This document shows, one piece after another, positions 1 through 7,889 of a stretch of 64,000 bases of DNA. The notes beneath the pieces were generated by a model. The model made no database searches and had not been told where the DNA came from. It saw only the letters and a list, made by a program, of their open reading frames with translations. The position numbers were made by a program, and so were the translations under genes. Each line of letters opens with the position of its first letter. The stretch's first letter is position 1. Source of the stretch: Motiliproteus sp041586735 (GTDB lineage: Bacteria > Pseudomonadota > Gammaproteobacteria > Pseudomonadales > Balneatricaceae); contig JBFGZQ010000006.1 of assembly GCA_041586735.1 (NCBI GenBank), forward strand, positions 1 to 64,000, written 5' to 3'.

Positions 1-91
1 GCCGATGACAGAAAGCCTGTCCGGACAAGCCGGACGTCTGCCAAGCGGTGATTTGTTCATGCCAAAAATGGGCGCGTTCTTGGGTGGTCAT
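1..91 (-). CDS. tnpA: IS66-family accessory protein TnpA, N-terminal 30 residues (partial)
   Basis: An ATG at 89-91 (minus strand) opens a frame that stays open to the window edge and starts MTTQERAHFWHEQITAW, followed by a SGLSGQAFC segment. The pattern W-x2-QI-x2-W-x3-SGLS-x3-FC is the N-terminal signature of the small IS66 protein TnpA, which in intact elements precedes tnpB and the tnpC transposase. Only the first 30 residues are visible, so whether the gene is intact is unknown. Its position directly downstream of the IS66-type terminus at 175 supports the assignment. Confidence 0.6.
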   Translation of the reverse strand, partial: MTTQERAHFWHEQITAWQTSGLSGQAFCHR

Positions 92-175
92 CACTGGTTC
101 CTCGGTATAGATGAGAGGAGATCAGTGTGTCGTAGTCAGCGACTTGAAAATAGGTGCTGATTTAGTGGCGCTTAC
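1..175 (-). mobile_element. IS66-family element, partial (one terminus)
   Basis: Read on the minus strand, the segment begins at 175 with GTAAGCG, the terminal sequence typical of IS66-family elements, and leads about 85 bases later into the first gene of such an element, which runs off the window edge. The bases just outside (176-183, CTTCGAAG on the plus strand) are the expected position of the 8-bp target duplication, but the other end of the element is outside the window so this cannot be tested. The element lies inside an IS1380-family transposase remnant that continues at 176. Terminus and family are moderately sure; the total size is unknown. Confidence 0.65.
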
Positions 176-480
176 CTTCGAAGAGAAACAACGGCAAGTA
201 GCAGTGGCTGCCGTAATGGTGGTTGTAGAAGGCCAGTTGCTACTGGCCGTGGGTGCGGTCTTCGGAGTGCTCCATATCCAGGACGATCACCGAGGGCGGC
301 TTGGCATAACTGGCGATGAAGGTCTCGACGAACGCCTTCGCCAGGCGGTAGATATCCTTGCGCGTGCAGGCGTTCTCCAGGCTGGAAAAGGTAGGACCCG
401 AAGCCAGGTCGTTACCTTCGGTGAGTGGAGCCTGCCCCAGTGGAGGCCGTTCGATCTCAATAGCCGGCGTAATTTGCGGG
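176..480 (-). pseudogene. IS1380-family transposase remnant, internal fragment
   Basis: On the minus strand the translation contains LASGPTFSSLENA, RKDIYRLAKAFVETFIASY and VIVLDMEHSEDRTHGQ, an in-frame TAG, then LAFYNHHYGSHCYLPLFLFEG. These match the central DDE-domain region of IS1380-family transposases (LASQPTLSRxEN, VLDxDHSEDPTHG, FYNHHY). The fragment has lost both ends, holds a stop codon in the conserved core and is cut at 175/176 by the IS66-type terminus. It abuts the stop codon of the upstream enoyl-CoA hydratase, which appears to have kept its normal C-terminus. It is therefore dead mobile-element debris at the downstream boundary of the bbs-like operon. Confidence 0.75.
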
Positions 481-1251
481 TTAGGCGCCTTTAAATTGAG
501 GCTTGCGTTTCTCCGCAAACGCCGCGAAGCCCTCTTTTCGATCTTCCGTATCCCGTAACACCCCCCAAAGCAGATGAGAGAAGGCGATGCCATGCTCGGT
601 TGGCATATCCAATCCCATCACAGCAGCCTGTTTGGCAGCCTGCACACTCAGCGGTGCCGCACTGGCAATCTTTTGCGCATACGCGGTGGCTTTTGCCATC
701 AGCTCCGACTGGTCAACGACATCACTCACTAACCCGTAACGGAGCGCTTCATCGGCCTCAATCATTTCACCGGTCAGCAACATCTTCATCGCCACCGCCC
801 TCGGCATCGCTCTTGGCAGCATCTGGGTGCCGTTCAATCCAGCCAGACTAGCCACTTTAACTTCTGTCAGGCCAAACTTAGCATTCGGGCTTGCAATGCG
901 TAGATCACATGCCAGGGCAATCTCAAGTCCACCGCCCACGGCGTATCCGTTAATCGCTGCGATGATCGGCTTCCACATTTTCATTCCCGGGATGATCGGC
1001 TGTCCTTCTCTCAAATAGGTCGCTGCCATACACTCGGTTGGAGGCGGTGCGTTTTTCATATCCGTACCGGTACAAAACGACTTCTCTCCAGCCCCAGTCA
1101 GAACTGAGACGCGAATATCCGGATTATTACGAACCTCATCCCAAACTTGGTCAAATTCCTTAAGCGCGCTTGGATCCAATGCATTCATGGCCTCGGGGCG
1201 ATTTAACGTCACGTAGGCTATAGAGTCTCTCACCTCAAATTGAATAGACAT
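481..1251 (-). CDS. bbsH: Enoyl-CoA hydratase, probable (E)-2-benzylidenesuccinyl-CoA hydratase BbsH
   Basis: A 256-residue crotonase-fold protein. The oxyanion-hole and catalytic stretch GYAVGGGLEIALACDLRIAS, followed by FGLTEVKVAS, holds both glutamates used by true enoyl-CoA hydratases, so it should be catalytically competent. The C-terminal EKRKPQFKGA is typical of a complete crotonase. I use the ATG at 1251, preceded by GGGA; an upstream TTG would add six residues. It is the last gene of the eight-gene minus-strand operon, 46 bp after the acyl-CoA dehydrogenase. In the anaerobic toluene pathway BbsH hydrates the unsaturated CoA ester formed by BbsG. The specific substrate is inferred from the operon order, not from the sequence of this protein alone. 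Confidence 0.8.
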   Translation of the reverse strand: MSIQFEVRDSIAYVTLNRPEAMNALDPSALKEFDQVWDEVRNNPDIRVSVLTGAGEKSFCTGTDMKNAPPPTECMAATYLREGQPIIPGMKMWKPIIAAINGYAVGGGLEIALACDLRIASPNAKFGLTEVKVASLAGLNGTQMLPRAMPRAVAMKMLLTGEMIEADEALRYGLVSDVVDQSELMAKATAYAQKIASAAPLSVQAAKQAAVMGLDMPTEHGIAFSHLLWGVLRDTEDRKEGFAAFAEKRKPQFKGA

Positions 1252-1297
1252 AAACAGTTCCCAGTTCAAAAAAAATAATAAATCAGTATCCTACAAC

Positions 1298-2518
1298 CTA
1301 CGCTGTGACGAACATGTCGTATGGCTTTCCATTACGCAGGACGTTTCTTCCTATCGTAGTTCGATGAATCTCAGAGGCACCTTCGACGATACGCCAAATA
1401 CGCGCCATCCGCGCCACGTATTCGATTCCCAGTTCGTGAGACAGACCTAATCCTCCATGTAACTGGATCGCCCTGTCCGCGACCCGACTAAGCATCTCCG
1501 TGGCGCTGACCTTTACCATGGCTGCTTCGGTTCGCAGATCTTTATACCCCTTGTCATGTTTCCAAGCGTTGTAATAGAGCATCAAGCGCACACTCTCGAG
1601 CTCCATCGTGGAATCAGCGATCCAATTCTGTACGGTCTGTCGATTGGCAAGCAACTCTCCGAATGTCTTCCGTGAGTTTGACTGATCGATCATCATCTGA
1701 ATCAGCCGCTCCGCCATACCGGTACAGTGGGAAGCCAACTCCATACGTCGTACACCAAAGCGATTCTGTAACGGAATGAAAGCCTGGCCCACATCTCCGA
1801 GTACAGCATCATCTCCAACCTCCACATCGTCGAGGTAAATAGACCAGGTAGGCATAGCACCAATCACTGGAATTTGGGCTCCTATCGTAAGTCCAGGCGC
1901 ATATTTGTCGATAAGAAATGCGGTAAAACGATCTTTGGTTGCAGCTTCCGGGTCGGTCACCGCAATAAGGATAAAAAACACATTATCCTTATCACATTTG
2001 CTGATAAATATCTTTGAGCCATTAATCACCCATTTTCCGTTTTTACGAACGGCGGTAGTTTTAAGTCCGCTCACGTCAGAGCCCGCACCTGGTTCGGTGA
2101 CAGCCATCGCAGAATCAAACTCGCCTTTGCAATAGGGATCCAGATATTTCTCGCGCTGTTGACCGACACAACATTCGTGCAAGTAATAAAGATTGGGAGC
2201 ATCCGGCGGCAGCAGAAAACCATGGTGAGAAAAGCCGCTCAAGGATTTAGACATCTCCTCAACCACCAGCGTCTTGGCAAACATGCCAAGGCCTTGTCCC
2301 CCTAGCTCCTCGTCGACTTCAATCCCCCAGAAACCCATTTCATTGGACAGATCCTTAAGTCGCCCCACCTCCTCTTCAGGCAATAGGTCCAGGCCTTCAG
2401 TCCACATCCGCGCCTCCCGTTCCAACAGCAGATGATCCAGCGGCATCAGCTCCTTTTCGGTAAATCGTCGCGCCACATCTTTGAGCATCGAATACTCTTC
2501 AGAGATTGAAAAGTCCAT
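1298..2518 (-). CDS. bbsG: Acyl-CoA dehydrogenase, probable (R)-2-benzylsuccinyl-CoA dehydrogenase BbsG
   Basis: A full-length 406-residue FAD-dependent acyl-CoA dehydrogenase. Visible are the flavin/substrate motif AVTEPGAGSDVSGLKTTA in the middle domain, the C-terminal IQLHGGLGLS segment, and VEGASEIHR with the candidate catalytic base Glu near residue 379. BbsG of known anaerobic toluene degraders has the same size and oxidises benzylsuccinyl-CoA to the benzylidene derivative, passing electrons to an electron-transfer flavoprotein; no etf genes are in this window. The start ATG follows GGGGAAG. It lies 38 bp after bbsF and 46 bp before bbsH. Family assignment is firm; substrate rests on operon order. 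Confidence 0.82.
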   Translation of the reverse strand: MDFSISEEYSMLKDVARRFTEKELMPLDHLLLEREARMWTEGLDLLPEEEVGRLKDLSNEMGFWGIEVDEELGGQGLGMFAKTLVVEEMSKSLSGFSHHGFLLPPDAPNLYYLHECCVGQQREKYLDPYCKGEFDSAMAVTEPGAGSDVSGLKTTAVRKNGKWVINGSKIFISKCDKDNVFFILIAVTDPEAATKDRFTAFLIDKYAPGLTIGAQIPVIGAMPTWSIYLDDVEVGDDAVLGDVGQAFIPLQNRFGVRRMELASHCTGMAERLIQMMIDQSNSRKTFGELLANRQTVQNWIADSTMELESVRLMLYYNAWKHDKGYKDLRTEAAMVKVSATEMLSRVADRAIQLHGGLGLSHELGIEYVARMARIWRIVEGASEIHRTTIGRNVLRNGKPYDMFVTA

Positions 2519-2556
2519 CGTCTTCCCCTATTTTTATTGGATATTAAGTCCACTAC

Positions 2557-3786
2557 TCAGACAAGCACCTCATCATCGCTCATCTGCGTAATTTCCGTCT
2601 CGGTATAGCCAAGCAATTGTGCCAAGATCTCCTTGGTATCCTGACCGATCGATGGTGCTGCCGTACGCATCACCAAAGGCGTCTCGCTCATTTTGATCGG
2701 CGCTCGGTTATAAAGGGTGTAGCCCACTTCGGGGTGATCCAGATAAACCCAGAAGCCATCCTCCCTGAGCATCGGATCATCAACAACCTCTCTCGCATCA
2801 CGCACCATTGCAGCGGCAATCCCCCGTGAGCAGAGCGCCTCGGCAAACCACTCACCCTGTTGCGCCCGCGTAAAGTTCTCGATCGCAGCATTCAGCGAAA
2901 GCTCGTTATGCTTGCGAGCCTGGAGTGAGGCATACGCATCAGCTTCGGCCCACGCGGGATTGCCCAAGAGCTCCTTGAATGCCGCCCACTGATCATCGGT
3001 AAACACCGATAGTGCGATCCATCGACGATATCCCAATGTACGGTATACTCCGTGCGGTGCCGCACGTTCATCGCCCTGCCCTAATGGCCCAAGCGTCTCG
3101 CTATTCGCTGCGTAAGCCATTGCAGCGCTTGGCGTCACGGCAATGGCCGATTCCAGCTGTGACAGGGCCACGGTCTGACCCTTTCCGGTCAACTCACGCT
3201 CCAACAAAGCGGCCATAATTCCAAACAGGGTGTGGGTTGGAACAATGACATGATCGGTATAATTGGTGCCAGTACCAAAGGGGGGTTGATTGGGCTCACC
3301 TGCCCGGGATGTCAATCCGCAAAGGGCGTTGAGGTTGACGCCAAAGCCCATATAACGACTGTGTGGCCCCTGAAGGCCCTGAAGGCTCATGGTGACGTAG
3401 ATGGCCCGCGGATTGAGCTTCTGGACGTCTTCCCAGCCCAACCCCCACTTCTCCATCTGCCCGACACGAAAGTTATTGATGACAATATCGCTCTTTGCGA
3501 TCAGTCGAGCGGCCACTTCACGGGCCTTCGGATGGGTCATATCCAGGGCAATATCCTGCTTGTTGGCATTGCGCGCCGAAAAATAGCCACTTCGATCCAA
3601 ACCCGAACTTACCCCATCCTTGAAGGGTTCGCCCTTGCGCAAAATGTCCGGTCGCTTGGTGCTCTCGATCTTAATCACCTGAGCGCCCGCCTGGGCCAAA
3701 ACGCTGGTCGCTATGGGGCCAGCCCCAACCCAAGAAAAATCACACACAATGAGGCCCGACAGGGCGCCTTTACAAACATTCAGCAT
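2557..3786 (-). CDS. bbsF: Family III CoA-transferase, probable benzylsuccinate CoA-transferase subunit BbsF
   Basis: A 409-residue CaiB/BaiF (family III) CoA-transferase. The N-terminus shows the CoA-binding pattern LSGLIVCDFSWVGAGPIATS and VIKIESTKRPD; TNYTDH in the first third carries the Asp at the position of the family's acyl-carrying residue. It starts 17 bp inside the end of the preceding, paralogous gene, which implies translational coupling. In the toluene pathway BbsE and BbsF form a heteromeric succinyl-CoA:(R)-benzylsuccinate CoA-transferase, so two adjacent paralogues are what that pathway predicts. Other two-subunit family III transferases (for example for naphthylmethylsuccinate) would look the same by eye. 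Confidence 0.82.
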   Translation of the reverse strand: MLNVCKGALSGLIVCDFSWVGAGPIATSVLAQAGAQVIKIESTKRPDILRKGEPFKDGVSSGLDRSGYFSARNANKQDIALDMTHPKAREVAARLIAKSDIVINNFRVGQMEKWGLGWEDVQKLNPRAIYVTMSLQGLQGPHSRYMGFGVNLNALCGLTSRAGEPNQPPFGTGTNYTDHVIVPTHTLFGIMAALLERELTGKGQTVALSQLESAIAVTPSAAMAYAANSETLGPLGQGDERAAPHGVYRTLGYRRWIALSVFTDDQWAAFKELLGNPAWAEADAYASLQARKHNELSLNAAIENFTRAQQGEWFAEALCSRGIAAAMVRDAREVVDDPMLREDGFWVYLDHPEVGYTLYNRAPIKMSETPLVMRTAAPSIGQDTKEILAQLLGYTETEITQMSDDEVLV

Positions 3787-5005
3787 AAACCACCCCTGCT
3801 TTGATCAACTCGTCGACCTGCTGCGAAGACAGCCCCAGTTCGCGCAAAATCTCAACCGTGTGCTGCCCCCGTCTGGGGGCATTACCGGCAAAAGACCATT
3901 GCATCTCCCCGAATTCCAAAGGTGTGCCAGGATAAGTGATGTTCGCCCCCAAGGTTTCATTGAACTCCGTATGCCAGAAGTGTCGATGCTTGAGCTGGGG
4001 GTTCTCGATCAAATCCTGGCCATAGCTGACTGGCGTGACTGCCACGCCATAACCCTGGCCAACCTGGTACAGGTAGGCCTTATCATGACGTAGCGTATAG
4101 GCTTCGAATATTTCACAAAATCGCCGATACCCCTGCTCAGAAACCCGATAGCTGTAGTCGATCCAACAGTCATTATCAAATGCCTCCCAACCCGGCACCT
4201 GTTCTTCGCGCATCCAGGTCACGAAGGGAACCCACATGCTCTTATTGGCTCCCATAATGGCTACAAGGGCGATATAACCATCGGCACAGCAATGTAGCGT
4301 GGCACTGCCGGCTTCACGCCCGCGACCGCGGCGAACCTTTCCCTCCAGATCCCAAAACTGCGCCGCATTTTCCAGCGCCATCGCCGACGCTTCCAGACAG
4401 GAGACATCCACGTACTGCCCCTCGCCGGTGCGCTGCGCATGAAACAACGCCATGGCACTCCCCACCGCAGCGAAGGCGTCGGCCATACGATAGGCTTGGT
4501 TATCGGGAGTCCGTACGGATTTTTCTCCGTCGACCCCCGCAAGATTCAGAAACCCACTCATCGCAGCACAGGTGAGATCGGAAGCCGGGAGACCGGACCG
4601 CGCGCCATCACTCCCATAAGGGGTTACGGCGGTGTGCACCAACTTCGGATTGATCGAGGCCAATTTTTTGAAACCGATTCCCTGACTTTCCAGATAGCCG
4701 GGCTTGGCTCCATCAATCAGCAGATCGGAGGAGGCACAGAGGCAAAGAAAGATATCGCGCCCTGCCGGCTGCTCCAGATCCAACGCCAGCCCGCGTTTAC
4801 CGGCGTTATAGTAAAGAAAAGGCAGGGAACTATTTTCCTCTTGTCGTCCCTGAAAAAATGGCGGCACCTGGCGGAGCGCGTTTCCTTCGAGCGGCTCGAC
4901 ATGGATCACGTCGGCGCCATACCCAGAAAAAAGCTTACTTGTATAGGGCCCGATCTCACCTGTCAGATCAACGACCTTGAGCGTCCTGAAGTACTCGGAA
5001 AACAT
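3770..5005 (-). CDS. bbsE: Family III CoA-transferase, probable benzylsuccinate CoA-transferase subunit BbsE
   Basis: A 411-residue CaiB/BaiF-family protein, the partner of the gene it overlaps by 17 bp. N-terminal KVVDLTGEIGPYTSKLFSGY and VIHVEPLEGN form the CoA-binding region; YRMADAFAAVG carries an Asp near the family's active-site position, and QYVDVSCLEA is a conserved family block. BbsE and BbsF jointly activate benzylsuccinate to its 2-benzylsuccinyl-CoA ester. A 191-bp gap rich in inverted repeats separates this gene from the preceding bbsD, so bbsEFGH may be expressed at a different level from bbsABCD. The ATG at 5005 has a modest GAGATGG ribosome-binding site. Confidence 0.82.
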   Translation of the reverse strand: MFSEYFRTLKVVDLTGEIGPYTSKLFSGYGADVIHVEPLEGNALRQVPPFFQGRQEENSSLPFLYYNAGKRGLALDLEQPAGRDIFLCLCASSDLLIDGAKPGYLESQGIGFKKLASINPKLVHTAVTPYGSDGARSGLPASDLTCAAMSGFLNLAGVDGEKSVRTPDNQAYRMADAFAAVGSAMALFHAQRTGEGQYVDVSCLEASAMALENAAQFWDLEGKVRRGRGREAGSATLHCCADGYIALVAIMGANKSMWVPFVTWMREEQVPGWEAFDNDCWIDYSYRVSEQGYRRFCEIFEAYTLRHDKAYLYQVGQGYGVAVTPVSYGQDLIENPQLKHRHFWHTEFNETLGANITYPGTPLEFGEMQWSFAGNAPRRGQHTVEILRELGLSSQQVDELIKAGVVYAECL

Positions 5006-5024
5006 ACTGTTGTGACCATCTCTA

Positions 5025-5172
5025 CAATTATTATTAATTCGGCAATAATAATTGTTGGGTTAATGTCCCGACACAGGGATGTGTCAGCGCGACCACAGGC
5101 CGCTGGAGGCAAGACCGGGCGTGTATCGGGCTTGCCGTACGATTAAATAGATAAAGAGGTCTAATTTAATCG
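5025..5172. repeat. Four inverted repeats in the bbsE-bbsD intergenic gap
   Basis: Four separate dyads lie in under 150 bp: CAATTATTATT/AATAATAATTG (5025-5035 with 5044-5054, perfect 11-bp arms); GACACA/TGTGTC (5070-5085); GGCAAG/CTTGCC (5108-5113 with 5131-5136, extendable with mismatches); and CGATTAAAT/ATTTAATCG (5140-5148 with 5164-5172). None is followed on the minus strand by a clear T-run, so they are not obvious intrinsic terminators. They could be operators, mRNA processing or stabilising hairpins. No coding frame with homology was seen in the gap. Function is unknown. Confidence 0.6.
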
Positions 5173-5196
5173 TCGGTTTAATATTTAGGGCAACAC

Positions 5197-5943
5197 TTAA
5201 CCGGCGTAAAGGCTGCGGCCACCGCAAACATAAAGTACTTGACCTGTCATATAGCCGGCCTTGTCATCTGCCAGAAACATGACTGTCGAAGCAATATCGT
5301 CCGGCTCTCCCAGCCGACCAGTTGGCATTCGCGAGAGCAGAAACTGCTGATCCTTCTCTGGCAACTCGTCCCACATGGGCGTGCGAATCAGTCCCGGGGC
5401 GATACAGTTACAGGTCACTCCCCCTTTACCCAGTTCGAGAGCAAGGGTTCTCGTCATACCGACGACACCGGCCTTGGCCGACGCGTAAGGCGTCTGCCCT
5501 GCCCCGCCGAGCCAGGCCCTGGAAGCAATATTGATGATACGGCCGTGTTTTTGCTCTACCATGAGTCCATGCACCGCCTGAGAACAAAGAAAGGTTCCCT
5601 TGAGGTTGACTTGCACGGTAATGTCCCAGTCCGCCTCACTCAATTTTCTCAGGGCACCAGCACGCTCCATACCGGCATTATTGACCAGTATATCGATCCG
5701 CCCCAACTGACTAGCTACTTGCTGGACCATATCGTCCACGGCCTGCTTGTTGCTGATATCTGCGGCAACTCCGAATACCGAATGGCCCGCGCGTTTGAAT
5801 TCGTCAACCGTGGTCCCGACCCTGTCCTCATCAAGGTCGTTGATCACGACCTTGGCCCCCTGCTCTGCCATCCGCAGCGCAGTCTGCCGCCCCATACCAC
5901 TGGCTGACCCAGTGATCAACGCAACCCTATCGACAATGCTCAT
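5197..5943 (-). CDS. bbsD: Short-chain dehydrogenase, probable catalytic subunit BbsD
   Basis: A 248-residue SDR with every classical element: the NAD-binding TGSASGMGR near residue 11, NNAG near residue 88, catalytic Ser in NIASRAW, and the YASAK catalytic Tyr/Lys pair. The ATG follows GGGGGAG. In the benzylsuccinate pathway BbsCD oxidises 2-(hydroxyphenylmethyl)succinyl-CoA to 2-benzoylsuccinyl-CoA with NAD; published work on that enzyme describes an active BbsD and a pseudoenzyme BbsC. This protein has the intact site and the adjacent gene does not, matching that division of labour. Confidence 0.84.
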   Translation of the reverse strand: MSIVDRVALITGSASGMGRQTALRMAEQGAKVVINDLDEDRVGTTVDEFKRAGHSVFGVAADISNKQAVDDMVQQVASQLGRIDILVNNAGMERAGALRKLSEADWDITVQVNLKGTFLCSQAVHGLMVEQKHGRIINIASRAWLGGAGQTPYASAKAGVVGMTRTLALELGKGGVTCNCIAPGLIRTPMWDELPEKDQQFLLSRMPTGRLGEPDDIASTVMFLADDKAGYMTGQVLYVCGGRSLYAG

Positions 5944-5959
5944 ACGCTCCCCCGTTCAA

Positions 5960-6700
5960 TTACACTGACATCGAGAAGTGCACACTCTTCCCGCCACATA
6001 CAAAGAAAGTTTGCCCTGTTACATACTTTGTTGACTCGGCCGCAAAAAACGCCACTGCGTGAGCCATGTCCTGAACCTGCCCCAGCCGCTGCGCCGGAAT
6101 AGTCTTGACCACCTTGGAGCGCGCCTCCTCAGTATCAAAAGCCTCTTCCAGTTCTCCTTTGACCACCATATTTACCATGATGCCGTCGGCTGCCACCTCC
6201 AGTGCCAGAGAACGATTCATGCCGAAAAGCGCCGAACGGCACACAGCCATATCGAGATGCCCGGGTAACCCCAGATAGGACATCGTGTTGATATTGACGA
6301 CTCGCCCTGTGCCACCGCGTTTCATATGAGGGATGACTTCCCTCACGAATCCAAACTGCTCCCCAATAGTCAAATCTAGTGCGATCGCCAGACTGCGCTT
6401 ATCCAACTCAGCCAGTGTACGCCCGACGCTATCGACGGCATTGTTAACCAGCACATCGATCTTTTCGTGCCTTTCGATAATTTGCGCCACCGCCTCAACA
6501 ATGGACTCATCTCGCCCAGGCTCATAATTCACCACATGCACGGTAGGGGACAGCTCCCACGCTGCCACCTGCGCGTTTTCAGTCGCACAGCAAGCCACCA
6601 CATCTGCGTCGGCCGCCAAAAAGTGTCGCGCCATTTCGCGACTTGACGCATCACCGAAACCGGTAATGACCACCACCTTGTCTTTAAACTCGCAATTCAT
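5960..6700 (-). CDS. bbsC: SDR-fold pseudoenzyme subunit, probable BbsC
   Basis: A 246-residue SDR-fold protein with a degraded active site. The glycine-rich cofactor loop reads TGFGDASSRE instead of TGxxxGxG, and the catalytic YxxxK position is MAVCR in the block HLDMAVCRSALFGM, so both Tyr and Lys are gone. NNAVD replaces NNAG. The ATG at 6700 has a strong GGAGG site; an upstream in-frame extension would overlap the thiolase gene and is unlikely. It lies 15 bp before bbsD. The loss of catalytic residues is exactly what is known for BbsC, the structural partner of BbsD, and is strong support for the operon assignment. Confidence 0.84.
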   Translation of the reverse strand: MNCEFKDKVVVITGFGDASSREMARHFLAADADVVACCATENAQVAAWELSPTVHVVNYEPGRDESIVEAVAQIIERHEKIDVLVNNAVDSVGRTLAELDKRSLAIALDLTIGEQFGFVREVIPHMKRGGTGRVVNINTMSYLGLPGHLDMAVCRSALFGMNRSLALEVAADGIMVNMVVKGELEEAFDTEEARSKVVKTIPAQRLGQVQDMAHAVAFFAAESTKYVTGQTFFVCGGKSVHFSMSV

Positions 6701-6713
6701 AGCCTCACCCTCC

Positions 6714-7889
6714 TCAGCAAGTTCCTTCGCGAACCAGCATATGCATGGTGCAGGCAGCGTGTTCGGTACCGGACAGCCCCCCACCGGTAATATGGGTCAT
6801 CGCCACACGAGGTGCCGGTTCCACCTGATACCCCTCACACTGGCCGCGCATCTGTTTCACGCTCGCCGCAATCTGGGCAACCCCAGAGGCACCTATCGGA
6901 TGACCGTAAGAAAGCATGCCTCCCCGCGGGCTCACGACACATTGACCACCGTGAGTGGACTCGCCATCACGTAGAAACTTCAATCCATCCCCTTTATTAC
7001 ACAGCCCAAGACATTCGTAGTAGAGCAACTCGGCGATCGTGAACGCATCATGAAGCTCCACGATATTGACCGATTTCGGGCCTATCCCGGATTCCTCGTA
7101 CAACTGTTCAGCGGTTTGTTCGGTGATATCATCACCGGTGATATCCCGCGGGCGGTTGTGATAAGGGCCTGAGCGAACCACCGACCCGGCAATACGGATA
7201 GGGTTACGGATTCCCAGCTTCTTGATCATCTCAGCAGAACAAACCACTACCGCCGCGCCACCGTCGGCAATACCACAACACTGCTGTAACGTCAGAGGAT
7301 CCGCCACCGGCCTTGAATTGACGACCTCCTCGACACTGATCTCACCCTTGAACCAAGCGTAAGGGTTGTTCGTGGCGTGACGTCGGTTTTTTACTGTGAT
7401 CATCGCCAAATCCTCTGCCGTCGCGCCGGTTTCGTGCATATACCGTTTGGCACGCATCGCGTACTTTCCGGTCATCACCGCGCCATGAATCGTTTCGATA
7501 TCGGACATGGCTGTCGCAAAGGCGGTACCTCGCGCCATATGCAGCGAATGATTTTCCGCACCCACCGCGAGGGAGATATCTGTCAGGCCGGTAGAAACAT
7601 CCTTTATGGCCGAATACACCGACATACCACCGGCCGAGCATGCACTTTCGACATTAATAATCGGAATGTTGCCACACATGCCCAGGTCCTTGAGCACAGT
7701 CTGTCCGGTCACCATTCCATTGGTACCATTGCCAACATAGGCACTCTGAATCACGTCTGGGCGATCGATGTTAGAGTTTCTCAGCGCCTCTAGCGCCGCC
7801 TGCCGGCCTAAGACATCGAAGTCCACTTGGTGTCGACCAAACCTGGTTTCCCCCACACCGGCAATAAATACATCTCTGTGAAGCTTCAT
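6714..7889 (-). CDS. bbsB: Thiolase, probable 2-benzoylsuccinyl-CoA thiolase subunit BbsB
   Basis: A 391-residue thiolase of the SCP2/lipid-transfer type. Cys84 in VESACSAGGMS is the expected acyl-accepting nucleophile; LHDAF and GHPIGASG supply the conserved catalytic histidines. Proteins of this class usually work with a small zinc-ribbon/OB-fold partner, and the gene for such a protein overlaps the start of this one by four bases (ATGA). BbsAB performs the final thiolytic cleavage to benzoyl-CoA and succinyl-CoA. The ATG is preceded by GGGAGGTG lying in the end of bbsA. Confidence 0.83.
   Translation of the reverse strand: MKLHRDVFIAGVGETRFGRHQVDFDVLGRQAALEALRNSNIDRPDVIQSAYVGNGTNGMVTGQTVLKDLGMCGNIPIINVESACSAGGMSVYSAIKDVSTGLTDISLAVGAENHSLHMARGTAFATAMSDIETIHGAVMTGKYAMRAKRYMHETGATAEDLAMITVKNRRHATNNPYAWFKGEISVEEVVNSRPVADPLTLQQCCGIADGGAAVVVCSAEMIKKLGIRNPIRIAGSVVRSGPYHNRPRDITGDDITEQTAEQLYEESGIGPKSVNIVELHDAFTIAELLYYECLGLCNKGDGLKFLRDGESTHGGQCVVSPRGGMLSYGHPIGASGVAQIAASVKQMRGQCEGYQVEPAPRVAMTHITGGGLSGTEHAACTMHMLVREGTC

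Noticed and set aside
2557..5005. Carnitine metabolism (CaiB) as the role of the two CoA-transferases
   Set aside because: No betaine/carnitine genes are nearby, two paralogous subunits occur together, and the other six genes match the bbs order far better.
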